Positions 1 through 6,255 of a stretch of 9,450 nt of DNA are shown piece by piece. Source of the DNA: CAMBDR01 sp046597185 (lineage in GTDB: Bacteria; Pseudomonadota; Gammaproteobacteria; Burkholderiales; Burkholderiaceae_D); contig JBKJLF010000554.1 of NCBI GenBank assembly GCA_046597185.1, forward strand, positions 1-9,450, in the 5' to 3' direction. Position 1 is the first letter of the stretch, and every line of letters begins with the position of its first letter. Both the position numbers and the translations under genes were made by a program. The notes under the pieces are model-generated. The model made no database searches. It saw only the letters and a program-made list of their open reading frames with translations, and had not been told where the DNA came from.

Positions 1-86
1 ACATCACAGTACCAATCCGCGTGTCGCCACGGACACAAAAACAACCCATGCTCGCTGATTTTATCGGCGGCATCATAAAAAGTCAC
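1..86 (-). CDS. Possible partial coding region running off the left edge (minus strand), unrecognised
   Basis: On the minus strand a frame opens after a TGA at 102-104. It could start at GTG 84-86 and stays open to the window edge, giving 28 residues that begin VTFYDAADKISEHGLF and continue with two tryptophans and two cysteines. The composition looks protein-like rather than random. The AT-rich stretch at about 105-180 would lie upstream, as expected for a promoter region. I do not recognise a family. A competing open frame on the plus strand (3-125, ending in TAG) is also possible, so neither assignment is firm. Only the terminal piece of any gene would be visible here. Confidence 0.25.
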   Translation of the reverse strand, partial: MTFYDAADKISEHGLFLCPWRHADWYCD

Positions 87-104
87 ATCGTCCGGCTGGG
101 TTCA

Positions 105-200
105 CCGAATATTTACATAATGTAGTGCCCGGATTGACTTAGTTCGTTGTTTTTAAGTGAAAAATAAATTTTTTTGACGTGAAAAGTGCGGAAGTCGGGA
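105..200. other. AT-rich intergenic stretch, no gene seen
   Basis: This stretch is rich in A and T runs, for example around 150-175, and separates the left-edge frame from the nuclease relic. It contains no convincing open frame, hairpin with a T-run, or paired -35/-10 hexamers. A TTGACG at 173-178 has no matching -10 at about 17 nt. Confidence 0.3.
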
Positions 201-413
201 TTACTGTGGACGCAATTGCACACGGTGCGCACACTCGCTGTGCTGACCAGCATCGCTGCCTTGCTGGCCGCTACCTGCTTGCTTTGGGCTATCTAGTGCT
301 GCTTCCACCTCAAACCCCACCACATTTCTCGCCTCGCGGGAAAATTCTACCCCGATCAGGCTGACTGGCACGCCCGTAGCACGATATTTGTCGGCATAAG
401 TGCGACGTTGCAA
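201..413 (-). pseudogene. Decayed 3' end of a PD-(D/E)XK nuclease (DUF1703 / AAA-ATPase-like family) gene
   Basis: The minus-strand frame reads YADKYRATGVPVSLIGVEFS followed by a GFEVEA-like ending. This is the characteristic C-terminal segment of the 'AAA-ATPase-like / PD-(D/E)XK' proteins (Pfam PDDEXK_9, formerly DUF1703). The recognisable homology covers about 297-413, only about 39 residues of a family normally several hundred residues long. Just upstream on the minus strand an in-frame TGA precedes TTG 411-413, and the nuclease catalytic region is missing. Downstream the frame runs about 30 residues past the usual end (codons down to position 201), so the native stop also appears lost. 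I infer a relic of a deleted or recombined gene rather than a working protein. The family is recognised by memory of its motif, not by a search. Confidence 0.65.
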
Positions 414-615
414 TCAATTTTACCGTCGTCGGGCGGCGTTCCGCGATAGTAAGCGCTGGGCGGTCTTTTGCGACAGCCTCGCAGTCGGGGATGTTCCACT
501 GCCGAATCACGGCAGCTTTCTCTCCCAGGGATGTTCCCGTTTATCTATGTAAGTTTAAAACTTGTTGCCCCTGTCGTTGTTCTGTGGACAAGACCGCACA
601 AATTGATCAATACTT
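414..615. other. Intergenic region upstream of the peroxidase gene, no gene recognised
   Basis: Short minus-strand frames cross this stretch but none resembles a known protein or has a ribosome binding site. It may contain further unrecognisable decay of the nuclease gene, whose upstream part would be expected here. The 8-nt palindrome TTGATCAA at 603-610 lacks the 4-nt spacer of an FNR site. Confidence 0.3.
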
Positions 616-644
616 TTGCAAGCTGGTTTGACCTTTGATCTAAT
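616..644 (+). promoter_or_regulatory. Candidate sigma70-like promoter for the diheme peroxidase gene
   Basis: TTGCAA at 616-621 and TCTAAT at 639-644 are separated by exactly 17 nt and match the -35 and -10 consensus at 4 and 5 of 6 positions. Transcription would begin near 651, leaving a leader of about 65 nt before the chosen start codon at 717. This is pattern matching only. The co-oriented genes to 5709 could be served by this promoter. Confidence 0.4.
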
Positions 645-716
645 TCCCGTTTGGATGGTGTACCATAATTTTTTGCAGGCAATCCTTGAACGCTAACAGT
701 CATGGCTGGAGGTAAT

Positions 717-1727
717 ATGGTAAAAAGTTTATCCCTTTCACTGCGGATTATTTTGCTTGGTGCTGTAACCTGGTTTGCTCCAGCTTGTCAAGCGCAAAGT
801 CCCGCAGATTTTCAACCTTGGCGCTTACCCGCCAATGTACCCCATCCCGCTGACAACCAACCCAACCCGGATCGCATTGATCTGGGTAAAACCCTGTTTT
901 TCGACCCACGCCTGTCCGGCAACGGCAGCCTGTCCTGTTTCAGCTGCCATATGCCGGAACTGGGTTGGAGCGACCGCAAAAATGTGTCGATTGGCATGAA
1001 TGGCAAGCCGATGGCGCGCAACAGCCCCAGTTTAATCAACGCCGCTTACAACACCGGGCCAACCATGTGGGCCGGGCAAAAGAAAAATCTGGAAGACCAA
1101 GTCAGCGGCCCCTTCGCTAACCCGGACATCATGGCCACCGACATCCCCAAATTACTCAAAACACTGAATGAAACCCCGGCCTACAAAGCCAAATTTGACA
1201 AAGCCTACCCCGGCGAAGCCATCGACATGGCCACCGTGGCCAAAGCGCTGGCCAATTTTGAGCGCACCATCATCAGCCGCGACAGCAAGTTCGACCAATG
1301 GCTGGACGGCAAAGCCATGACGCCACCGCAACTGCGCGGCCTGACTCTGTTCACCGGCAAAGCCGCCTGTGCGGTATGCCACCTGCCGCCTTTCTTCACC
1401 GACAATGGTTTTCATAATATCGGCATGGCGTCCAAAGACATTGGCCGCAACAAAGTCAAACCGCTGCCGATTTTGCTGGGGGCCTTCAAAACCCCGCAAC
1501 TGCGCGATGTCGCCTACAAAGCGCCGTATATGCACGACGGATCGTTAAAAACCCTGATGGACGTGGTGGAACACTACAACAAGGGCGGTGACACGCCCGG
1601 CACAGGCACGGTTTCGCCACTGATCAAACCGCTGAATTTATCACAAGCCGAAAAAGAAGATTTGGTGGCATTTTTGCAGGCACTCAGTGGGCCACAGCAA
1701 CAGATGAGCGCCCCGACCTTGCCGTAA
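717..1727 (+). CDS. MauG-like diheme cytochrome c peroxidase family protein, periplasmic
   Basis: 336 residues. The start at ATG 717 is preferred because GGAGG (708-712) lies just upstream; an in-frame ATG at 702 would add five residues but has no such site. An N-terminal hydrophobic export signal ends near CQA|Q (about residue 26). Two CxxCH haem-binding motifs are present, CFSCH at 74-78 and CAVCH at 218-222, together with the family segment YMHDG near 271-275. Length and motif order fit the bacterial diheme CCP/MauG superfamily, which uses c-type haems to reduce H2O2 or to oxidise protein substrates. Fourteen residues after the HDG histidine, where classical CCPs carry the Met haem ligand, this protein has Tyr287 (in EHYNKGG), as in MauG. 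That points to the MauG-like branch rather than a standard peroxidase. No mau gene is nearby, so the substrate is unknown. A cupredoxin encoded three genes on is a plausible electron partner. Confidence 0.9.
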   Translation: MVKSLSLSLRIILLGAVTWFAPACQAQSPADFQPWRLPANVPHPADNQPNPDRIDLGKTLFFDPRLSGNGSLSCFSCHMPELGWSDRKNVSIGMNGKPMARNSPSLINAAYNTGPTMWAGQKKNLEDQVSGPFANPDIMATDIPKLLKTLNETPAYKAKFDKAYPGEAIDMATVAKALANFERTIISRDSKFDQWLDGKAMTPPQLRGLTLFTGKAACAVCHLPPFFTDNGFHNIGMASKDIGRNKVKPLPILLGAFKTPQLRDVAYKAPYMHDGSLKTLMDVVEHYNKGGDTPGTGTVSPLIKPLNLSQAEKEDLVAFLQALSGPQQQMSAPTLP

Positions 1728-1730
1728 TTT

Positions 1731-1760
1731 TGCCCTGATTTGCCCTGATTTGCCCTGATT
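1731..1760. repeat. Three exact tandem copies of a 10-bp unit between peroxidase and chemoreceptor genes
   Basis: The unit TGCCCTGATT occurs at 1731-1740, 1741-1750 and 1751-1760 with no mismatch, starting 3 nt after the peroxidase stop codon. The 10-bp period would place the units on nearly the same DNA face. It could be a slippage product or a small regulatory iteron. No terminator hairpin was seen in the 70-nt gap, so read-through into the chemoreceptor gene is likely. Confidence 0.9.
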
Positions 1761-1797
1761 TGTTTAAACGTACCAATCACCAGGAATTACCGATTGT

Positions 1798-3312
1798 ATG
1801 GCCATACCAGGACTGACACGTCGATTCAAGCGTCTTAACTTACGCGATAAAATCTATCTGCTCGCCATCATCTTGACCTTGTTTGCGGTCTTGGTTGGGG
1901 TGGTGGGCGGCGTCGCGCTGGTGTATTTTCAAGCCAGCATGCAAGAAGTGATCGGCACGGCGCGCGCGCGTACCGAGGTGGCCAGCAATGCCCGGCTTTC
2001 GGTCATTGGCATCGACCGTGCCCAGGCGCGCATGATTGCGGCGCAATCGCCCGATGAAGCCAAACGCGAATCGGTGGCCGCGATTCGCGCCGCCACCTAT
2101 CTGGACGAAGCGCTGGCGGTGCTGGAAGACAAGCTCAAGGACAACCCGGACGTGAAGGAATTGACCGAGTTAAACCGGGCCGTGGCGTCCACCCGCTTGG
2201 TCATCATCAAGGCGGTGCGCGCGCAAGACTTGCCCAAAGCGCATGACAATATGCAAAAAATCACCGCCAAAATCCAGCGCATTGAAGAATTGTCGCAGCA
2301 AATCTATGCACAGGAACAAAGCCGCCTGAGCGCCAGCCTGGCCGACAAAACCATCAGCCAGCGCACCATTATGCTGTTGGCGGGCGTGGTGTTGGTAACG
2401 GTGTTGATTGCCTCCATCACCAGCTATGTGTTTGTACACCAGTTGATCGATTCGATCCGCGAGATTCAGGGTAAAATCGGCGGCGTGCATGGCAGCGGCC
2501 AATCCACCCTCACTGCCCATGCGCGCAATGTGAGCGACATCGCCATCGACATCGCGGCCTGCGAATCGAAAATGGAAGAATCGGTGGCGCGCATCAAATC
2601 CGGTGCCAAAATGGTTTCCGATTCCAGCAACCAGACTGAAACCGAAGTCTTGCAAGCCTCGGACTACATTAAAAACGTGGCGCAGGTGGTGAGTGACAAT
2701 GCAGAAAATGTGTCCGAGATCGCACGCGACTTTGACGTAATGAAAAATGAAATTATCAGCACCATTCAAAAAACCGAATTGCTACAACATTCGGTAAAAA
2801 CCATCGCCGATATTGTGTTTACCATCAACGAAGTGTCGATGCAAACCCGCTTGCTGTCGTTGAATGCCTCCATCGAAGCGGCACGGGCGGGTGTGGCAGG
2901 GCGTGGCTTTGCGGTGGTGGCGGGGGAGGTGCGTTCGCTGGCGGGCAGAACCAGCGACGCCACCTTGAAAATCGATGAAATTGCCCACAATATTAAAACC
3001 GAAGTGGATGCGGTGGTGGTAGCACTCAATACCTCGGTCAAAAACGCCACCCAGTATTCGAAACGCTTGGCTACCGTGATTCAAACGTCAAATGAAGCGG
3101 CCGAACAGGTGGGTGGGGCGCAAAAAATGATGGATGAAGTCAACCATTTCATGGATGCGCAACGCGATTCGGTGGCCTTGATTCACACCCAGCTTAACGA
3201 CGTAGAGCAAGCCATTGGTTTAACAATTGAACACATCTCCGCCTTGCAAGGTGTGTCGGATGGCCTTAGTGGATCTGCCCAATCTATTGCAGAAATGGCA
3301 GAAAATATTTAA
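1798..3312 (+). CDS. Methyl-accepting chemotaxis protein (transmembrane chemoreceptor)
   Basis: 504 residues, starting at ATG 1798, with AGGA at 1782-1785 as a rather distant ribosome binding site. Transmembrane segments lie at about 20-44 and 191-213. Between them is a mostly helical periplasmic domain of about 145 residues, consistent with a four-helix-bundle ligand sensor. The cytoplasmic part is a long coiled coil with the conserved hairpin tip at about 345-385 (LLSLNASIEAARAG, then GRGFAVVAGEVRSLAGR), which identifies the MCP signalling domain that contacts CheA and CheW. Odd points: no clear HAMP domain follows TM2, the tip has Val366 and Gly376 where the consensus usually has acidic residues, and there is no C-terminal CheR/CheB pentapeptide. 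It sits 70 nt after the peroxidase gene and 16 nt before the cupredoxin gene, so it is probably co-transcribed with both. The ligand is unknown; a redox-related signal is an inference from the neighbours. Confidence 0.93.
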   Translation: MAIPGLTRRFKRLNLRDKIYLLAIILTLFAVLVGVVGGVALVYFQASMQEVIGTARARTEVASNARLSVIGIDRAQARMIAAQSPDEAKRESVAAIRAATYLDEALAVLEDKLKDNPDVKELTELNRAVASTRLVIIKAVRAQDLPKAHDNMQKITAKIQRIEELSQQIYAQEQSRLSASLADKTISQRTIMLLAGVVLVTVLIASITSYVFVHQLIDSIREIQGKIGGVHGSGQSTLTAHARNVSDIAIDIAACESKMEESVARIKSGAKMVSDSSNQTETEVLQASDYIKNVAQVVSDNAENVSEIARDFDVMKNEIISTIQKTELLQHSVKTIADIVFTINEVSMQTRLLSLNASIEAARAGVAGRGFAVVAGEVRSLAGRTSDATLKIDEIAHNIKTEVDAVVVALNTSVKNATQYSKRLATVIQTSNEAAEQVGGAQKMMDEVNHFMDAQRDSVALIHTQLNDVEQAIGLTIEHISALQGVSDGLSGSAQSIAEMAENI

Positions 3313-3328
3313 CTTTTTCAGGATTTTT

Positions 3329-3682
3329 ATGATGAATAACGCACTTTCCCCCGCATTTTCTCTCTCTTTAAAAAGCGGCATGCTGGCGGCGCTGTGCCTG
3401 CTACTGGCGGCCAATGCCATGGCGGCAGACCATCCGGTATCTCAAAAAAACCTGGCGTTTAGCGTCCAAAAACTCAGCATTAAGGTGGGCGACAGCGTTA
3501 CTTTTTTGAATGAAGACAATATTGTGCACAATGTTTTTTCCTTGAGCGACGCCAATACCTTTGACCTGGGCGGCGCATCCAAGGGCAAGAGCAAAACCGT
3601 GAGTTTTGACAAAGCCGGGACGGTGGAAGTGGAATGTGCGGTACACCCGCAAATGAAAATGGTGATTGAAGTAAAAAAATAA
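3329..3682 (+). CDS. Small periplasmic cupredoxin (plastocyanin/pseudoazurin-like type 1 copper protein)
   Basis: 117 residues. The start at ATG 3329 (or the adjacent ATG 3332) follows AGGA at 3320-3323. An N-terminal signal peptide with a hydrophobic core at about 17-30 ends at AMA|AD near residue 32, leaving a mature domain of about 85 residues. Candidate type 1 copper ligands are in the expected order: His67 (IVHNVFS), then Cys103, His106 and Met111 in CAVHPQMKM, giving the C-x2-H-x4-M spacing of pseudoazurin and plastocyanin. Such proteins shuttle single electrons in the periplasm. Related small proteins are often labelled 'methylamine utilization protein' in databases, but nothing here ties it to methylamine. 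It begins 16 nt after the chemoreceptor stop and could deliver electrons to the diheme enzyme encoded upstream. Confidence 0.88.
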   Translation: MMNNALSPAFSLSLKSGMLAALCLLLAANAMAADHPVSQKNLAFSVQKLSIKVGDSVTFLNEDNIVHNVFSLSDANTFDLGGASKGKSKTVSFDKAGTVEVECAVHPQMKMVIEVKK

Positions 3683-3759
3683 GCGTAAATTTTTTTGCAA
3701 ATGTATTCGCCAGCCGGGCCAATGTGGTGCACACTGGTAATAATTCGGTTCGTGGTGGG

Positions 3760-5709
3760 ATGATTGATACTATGCAGGCAGCTTCCAAGCGCATCAGCAA
3801 ATTTGCCAAATTTGACCCCTTTTTCCTCTTGCCCGCCTTTGCCATTATCTTGCTGGGCGGCTTATGGATAGCGGTGTGGCACCAGTTGCACGAAGAGCGG
3901 CAACTGGCGCGTCATGCCACGCTGGCCAAAAGTCAGTCCTTGGCGCACACCTTCGCCGAAACCAGTTTGCGCATTTTACAACAGGTTGAGCATGCCTCTT
4001 TGCTCTTCAAAATCCGCTATGAAGAATCCGGCGGCAAGCTCACGCTGGTCAATTTTATGCGCAGTGACGGCGCTTACAACACCGAATTACCAACCGACAC
4101 CGACCTGGTATTGTCGCTCTACGATGCCAAGGGCAACAAAATTGAAAGCACCTTACCGTATGATCCGGTGAATGTGGCCAAGGACGCCTGGTTTTTGGAG
4201 CATGTGAATCGACCCAGTGGCAGTGTGGTGATTACCCGGCCCTTGACTGTGACAAACCAAAAGCGTGGCAAGCCCTGGTTGATCAGAATCTCGCGCAGCC
4301 TGTTTGTGGATCAGGGCAAGTTTGTTGGCGTGCTGGTGGTGGAGCTGGACCCATCACAGTTTGTCGATCATTTTGACAGTATCGATATGGGCCAGCAAGG
4401 CGCGGTGGTGTTATTTGCCCCGACAGAAAAGTTGAGTTTGCGCCGTATTGGTGAAGAGCTAGTGGCCAGTGACGCCATGGTGTTTGGCGAGCAGCCTGCG
4501 CCGGGTAGCAAAACGGATGATGACGTGAACAGCAGCAGTTTGCGCAAAGCCATGAATGCGACGGTGGAGCAGCGCTTTTTGCAGCAGCCGTTTGATGCGG
4601 TAGAGCGCCTTTACGCGGTGCGCCCGCTGGCAGAATTTGGTTTGGTGGGTTTGGTGGGTTTAACCGAAGAGCAGGCGCTGCACCAATACCTGCGCCATGA
4701 AAGGCGCTACCAGATTGGAGCTGCCATCATCACCCTGTTGATTTTATCGTTTATTGCGCTGTTGATGCGGCAAAGTCGGCGTTTGAAGGTGGCGATCAGT
4801 CAGGTGCGCGAGAGCGAAGCGCGCCTGCACACGATAGCCGACAATATCCCGGCCATGGTGGCCTATATTGACGCCGAACAGCGTCACCGTTTTCACAATG
4901 TCGCGTATGCCCGTTATATTGGCCCCGACAGTGAAGCAGCGCTGGGCAAAACGGTGTTGGACGTGGTGGGCGAAGAGCGTTATCGGTTTTTTAAACCGTA
5001 TATCTTGCGCGCTTTGGCGGGCGAAGCGCTGGAATATCAGCAAGAGAGTGAGGTTGATGGCGTGTATCGTTGTTTGGAGAGTCATTATATTCCGCAGTTT
5101 GCGGCGGATAGCCAGCAGGTGTTGGGTTTTCACGTGATGCGGCAAGACATTACCAGTAAAAAGCTGGAAGAAATGCGTTTGCAGCAACTGGCGCAAGTCG
5201 ATGTGCTGACCGGCTTATGCAACCGCGCCGGGTTTCAACTGCGCCTGCAGGATGCGATGCAGCGCAGCCGCCATAATCACAGCCTGTTGGCGATTTTATA
5301 TTTGGATGTGGATCACTTCAAGCCCGTGAATGACACCCATGGGCATAAGGTGGGGGACGCCTTGTTGCAAGCCTTTTCGCAGCGCCTATTGCAAGTGTTT
5401 CGCGCCAGTGACACGGTAGCGCGGCTGGGCGGTGATGAATTTACCGTGATCATGGAAAACCTGCAAAGCCGGGACGACGCCAAAAACCTGGCGGCCAAGG
5501 TGGTGGCGGCGATGCAGCCGCTATTTGAACTGGAAGCCTCGGGCGGGGATGTCTCGGTGCTGCTGGAGGTGCAGGTATCGGCCAGTGTGGGCCTGGCATT
5601 TTATCAGGGCGAAGGGCAAAGCGCGGAAGAGTTGATTCATGAGGCGGATATGATGTTGTATCAGGCCAAGCGCGGTGGGCGGAATCGGTTTGTGGAGAGT
5701 GCGGCTTGA
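3760..5709 (+). CDS. Membrane diguanylate cyclase with dCACHE-like sensor, PAS and GGDEF domains
   Basis: 649 residues from ATG 3760. GTG 3724 would add 12 residues, and ATG 3772 is also possible; no ribosome binding site decides between them. Transmembrane helices lie at about 23-41 and 317-336. They enclose a large extracytoplasmic region with PDC/dCACHE features (LVLSLYDAKGNKIES, DAWFLEHV, GVLVVELDP). A PAS domain follows at about 353-463, ending in the typical GFHVMRQDIT. A GGDEF domain covers 476-645 with an intact GGDEF at 557-561, and an RxxD inhibitory site (RASD, 548-551) sits five residues before it. It should therefore make c-di-GMP from two GTP and be subject to product inhibition. 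No EAL domain is present. The family is standard; the signal is unknown. It follows the cupredoxin gene by 77 nt on the same strand and is the last intact gene of the cluster. Confidence 0.93.
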   Translation: MIDTMQAASKRISKFAKFDPFFLLPAFAIILLGGLWIAVWHQLHEERQLARHATLAKSQSLAHTFAETSLRILQQVEHASLLFKIRYEESGGKLTLVNFMRSDGAYNTELPTDTDLVLSLYDAKGNKIESTLPYDPVNVAKDAWFLEHVNRPSGSVVITRPLTVTNQKRGKPWLIRISRSLFVDQGKFVGVLVVELDPSQFVDHFDSIDMGQQGAVVLFAPTEKLSLRRIGEELVASDAMVFGEQPAPGSKTDDDVNSSSLRKAMNATVEQRFLQQPFDAVERLYAVRPLAEFGLVGLVGLTEEQALHQYLRHERRYQIGAAIITLLILSFIALLMRQSRRLKVAISQVRESEARLHTIADNIPAMVAYIDAEQRHRFHNVAYARYIGPDSEAALGKTVLDVVGEERYRFFKPYILRALAGEALEYQQESEVDGVYRCLESHYIPQFAADSQQVLGFHVMRQDITSKKLEEMRLQQLAQVDVLTGLCNRAGFQLRLQDAMQRSRHNHSLLAILYLDVDHFKPVNDTHGHKVGDALLQAFSQRLLQVFRASDTVARLGGDEFTVIMENLQSRDDAKNLAAKVVAAMQPLFELEASGGDVSVLLEVQVSASVGLAFYQGEGQSAEELIHEADMMLYQAKRGGRNRFVESAA

Positions 5710-5718
5710 GGGGAACTC

Positions 5719-5820
5719 ATGACGAAAGACGAATGGCAAAAACAAGCCGCCAAAAGCGCTGCGCTGGTGGTAAAAGCCGCTTTGCACGATGGCGGTTTGT
5801 ATGACGATGGCGTGCCGTAA
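5719..5820 (+). pseudogene. Relic of the C-terminal tail of a nucleoside phosphorylase-domain gene
   Basis: A 33-codon frame (MTKDEWQKQAAKSAAL and onward to GLYDDGVP, then TAA) matches residues 629-660 of the large phosphorylase-domain protein encoded at 6256-9288, with 25 of 32 residues identical and clear nucleotide similarity. It ends with its own stop exactly where that protein leaves the phosphorylase fold and enters a linker. The source was therefore probably a gene whose phosphorylase domain was C-terminal. GAGGGG at 5708-5713 could act as a ribosome binding site for ATG 5719. The frame is also in phase with the preceding cyclase gene, nine bases after its TGA. No catalytic residue remains, so a relic is the likeliest reading; a translated small peptide cannot be excluded. 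Confidence 0.75.
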
Positions 5821-5853
5821 TTGCCGATATAGCACTTGTACAGCGCTCGCCCA

Positions 5854-6090
5854 TTAACCTGAATTTGGCGTTTTAATTGGCACTACATTTGATTCAGTTG
5901 GCGCAGCCGGCATAAATTTCGCCAAAGGCATGCCGCCTTTTGCTTCTACCGTGGTGCGGTATTCGTCTTTCACGAACTCCAGAAACTGCGTGAGTTGTGC
6001 ATAGTGTTCTTCATATTCATGGCGCTCCTTCAGCGTTTCGCTTTGCAATAGATTTTCATGAAACAGCACGGCATCCCGCACGGCCAGCAA
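5854..6090 (-). CDS. Small hypothetical protein, possibly 5'-truncated
   Basis: A minus-strand frame of 78 codons from TTG 6088-6090 to TAA 5854-5856. The encoded sequence is plausible protein: an amphipathic, charged helical region rich in E, K, H and Y (about residues 10-50, with LKERHEYEEHYAQLTQFLEF) followed by a proline-rich tail. I do not recognise the family. There is no in-frame ATG between the upstream stop (6106-6108) and the TTG, and no clear ribosome binding site. Either a weak TTG start is used or the gene has lost its 5' end. It points toward the phosphorylase relic at 5719-5820 and lies in a stretch that already looks rearranged, which favours a remnant. Confidence 0.45.
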   Translation of the reverse strand: MLAVRDAVLFHENLLQSETLKERHEYEEHYAQLTQFLEFVKDEYRTTVEAKGGMPLAKFMPAAPTESNVVPIKTPNSG

Positions 6091-6145
6091 AGTTGCATTT
6101 ACGTTTTAGCGCTGGAAATATTGCCGTTCGGAAAATGGGTTAGCG

Positions 6146-6171
6146 GCGATACTATGCCGGAATAGTGTTGC
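6146..6171. promoter_or_regulatory. Inverted repeat upstream of the phosphoesterase-phosphorylase gene, possible operator or leader hairpin
   Basis: The left arm GCGATACTAT (6146-6155) and right arm ATAGTGTTGC (6162-6171) pair over 10 positions, two of them G-T, around a 6-nt loop. No T-run follows, so it is not a typical intrinsic terminator. It lies 84 nt before the ATG at 6256, where a repressor site controlling a toxic effector would be expected. Confidence 0.35.
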
Positions 6172-6216
6172 GCAAAAATAATTGTGTGGGTTGGTAAGGC
6201 CTTTACGGCTTGGGTT

Positions 6217-6246
6217 TATACTGCTACCAGTAAAACATAAAAGAGG
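6217..6246 (+). promoter_or_regulatory. Possible -10 element and ribosome binding site for the large conflict-type gene
   Basis: TATACT at 6217-6222 matches the -10 consensus at 5 of 6 positions, but the best -35 candidate (TTGGTA, 6191-6196) is 20 nt away, longer than usual, so the promoter is weak or activator-dependent. AGAGG at 6242-6246 lies 9 nt before ATG 6256 and supports that start codon well. Confidence 0.35.
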
Positions 6247-6255
6247 TGTTGCCCT

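Noticed and set aside
310..510. Minus-strand 66-codon frame overlapping the nuclease relic in another phase
   Set aside because: It does not match the nuclease family in that phase and covers the conserved segment out of frame.
603..610. TTGATCAA as an FNR/CRP-type site upstream of the peroxidase gene
   Set aside because: The half-sites are directly abutted, lacking the 4-nt spacer of an FNR box, and no CRP consensus is present.
2170..2769. 199-codon open frame on the minus strand inside the chemoreceptor gene
   Set aside because: It is antisense to a strongly supported MCP gene, has His/Gly/Phe-rich shadow composition and no family resemblance.
3227..3328. Upstream extension of the cupredoxin frame from 3227
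   Set aside because: It overlaps the chemoreceptor gene and would bury the signal peptide; AGGA before ATG 3329 and the clear export signal favour the shorter form.
3673..3696. A-run and T-run flanking the cupredoxin stop codon as an intrinsic terminator
   Set aside because: The stem would be seven A-T pairs only with no GC core, too weak to support a terminator call.
5831..5847. Imperfect palindrome after the phosphorylase relic as a terminator
   Set aside because: It has two mismatches, a 3-nt loop and no T-run on either strand.
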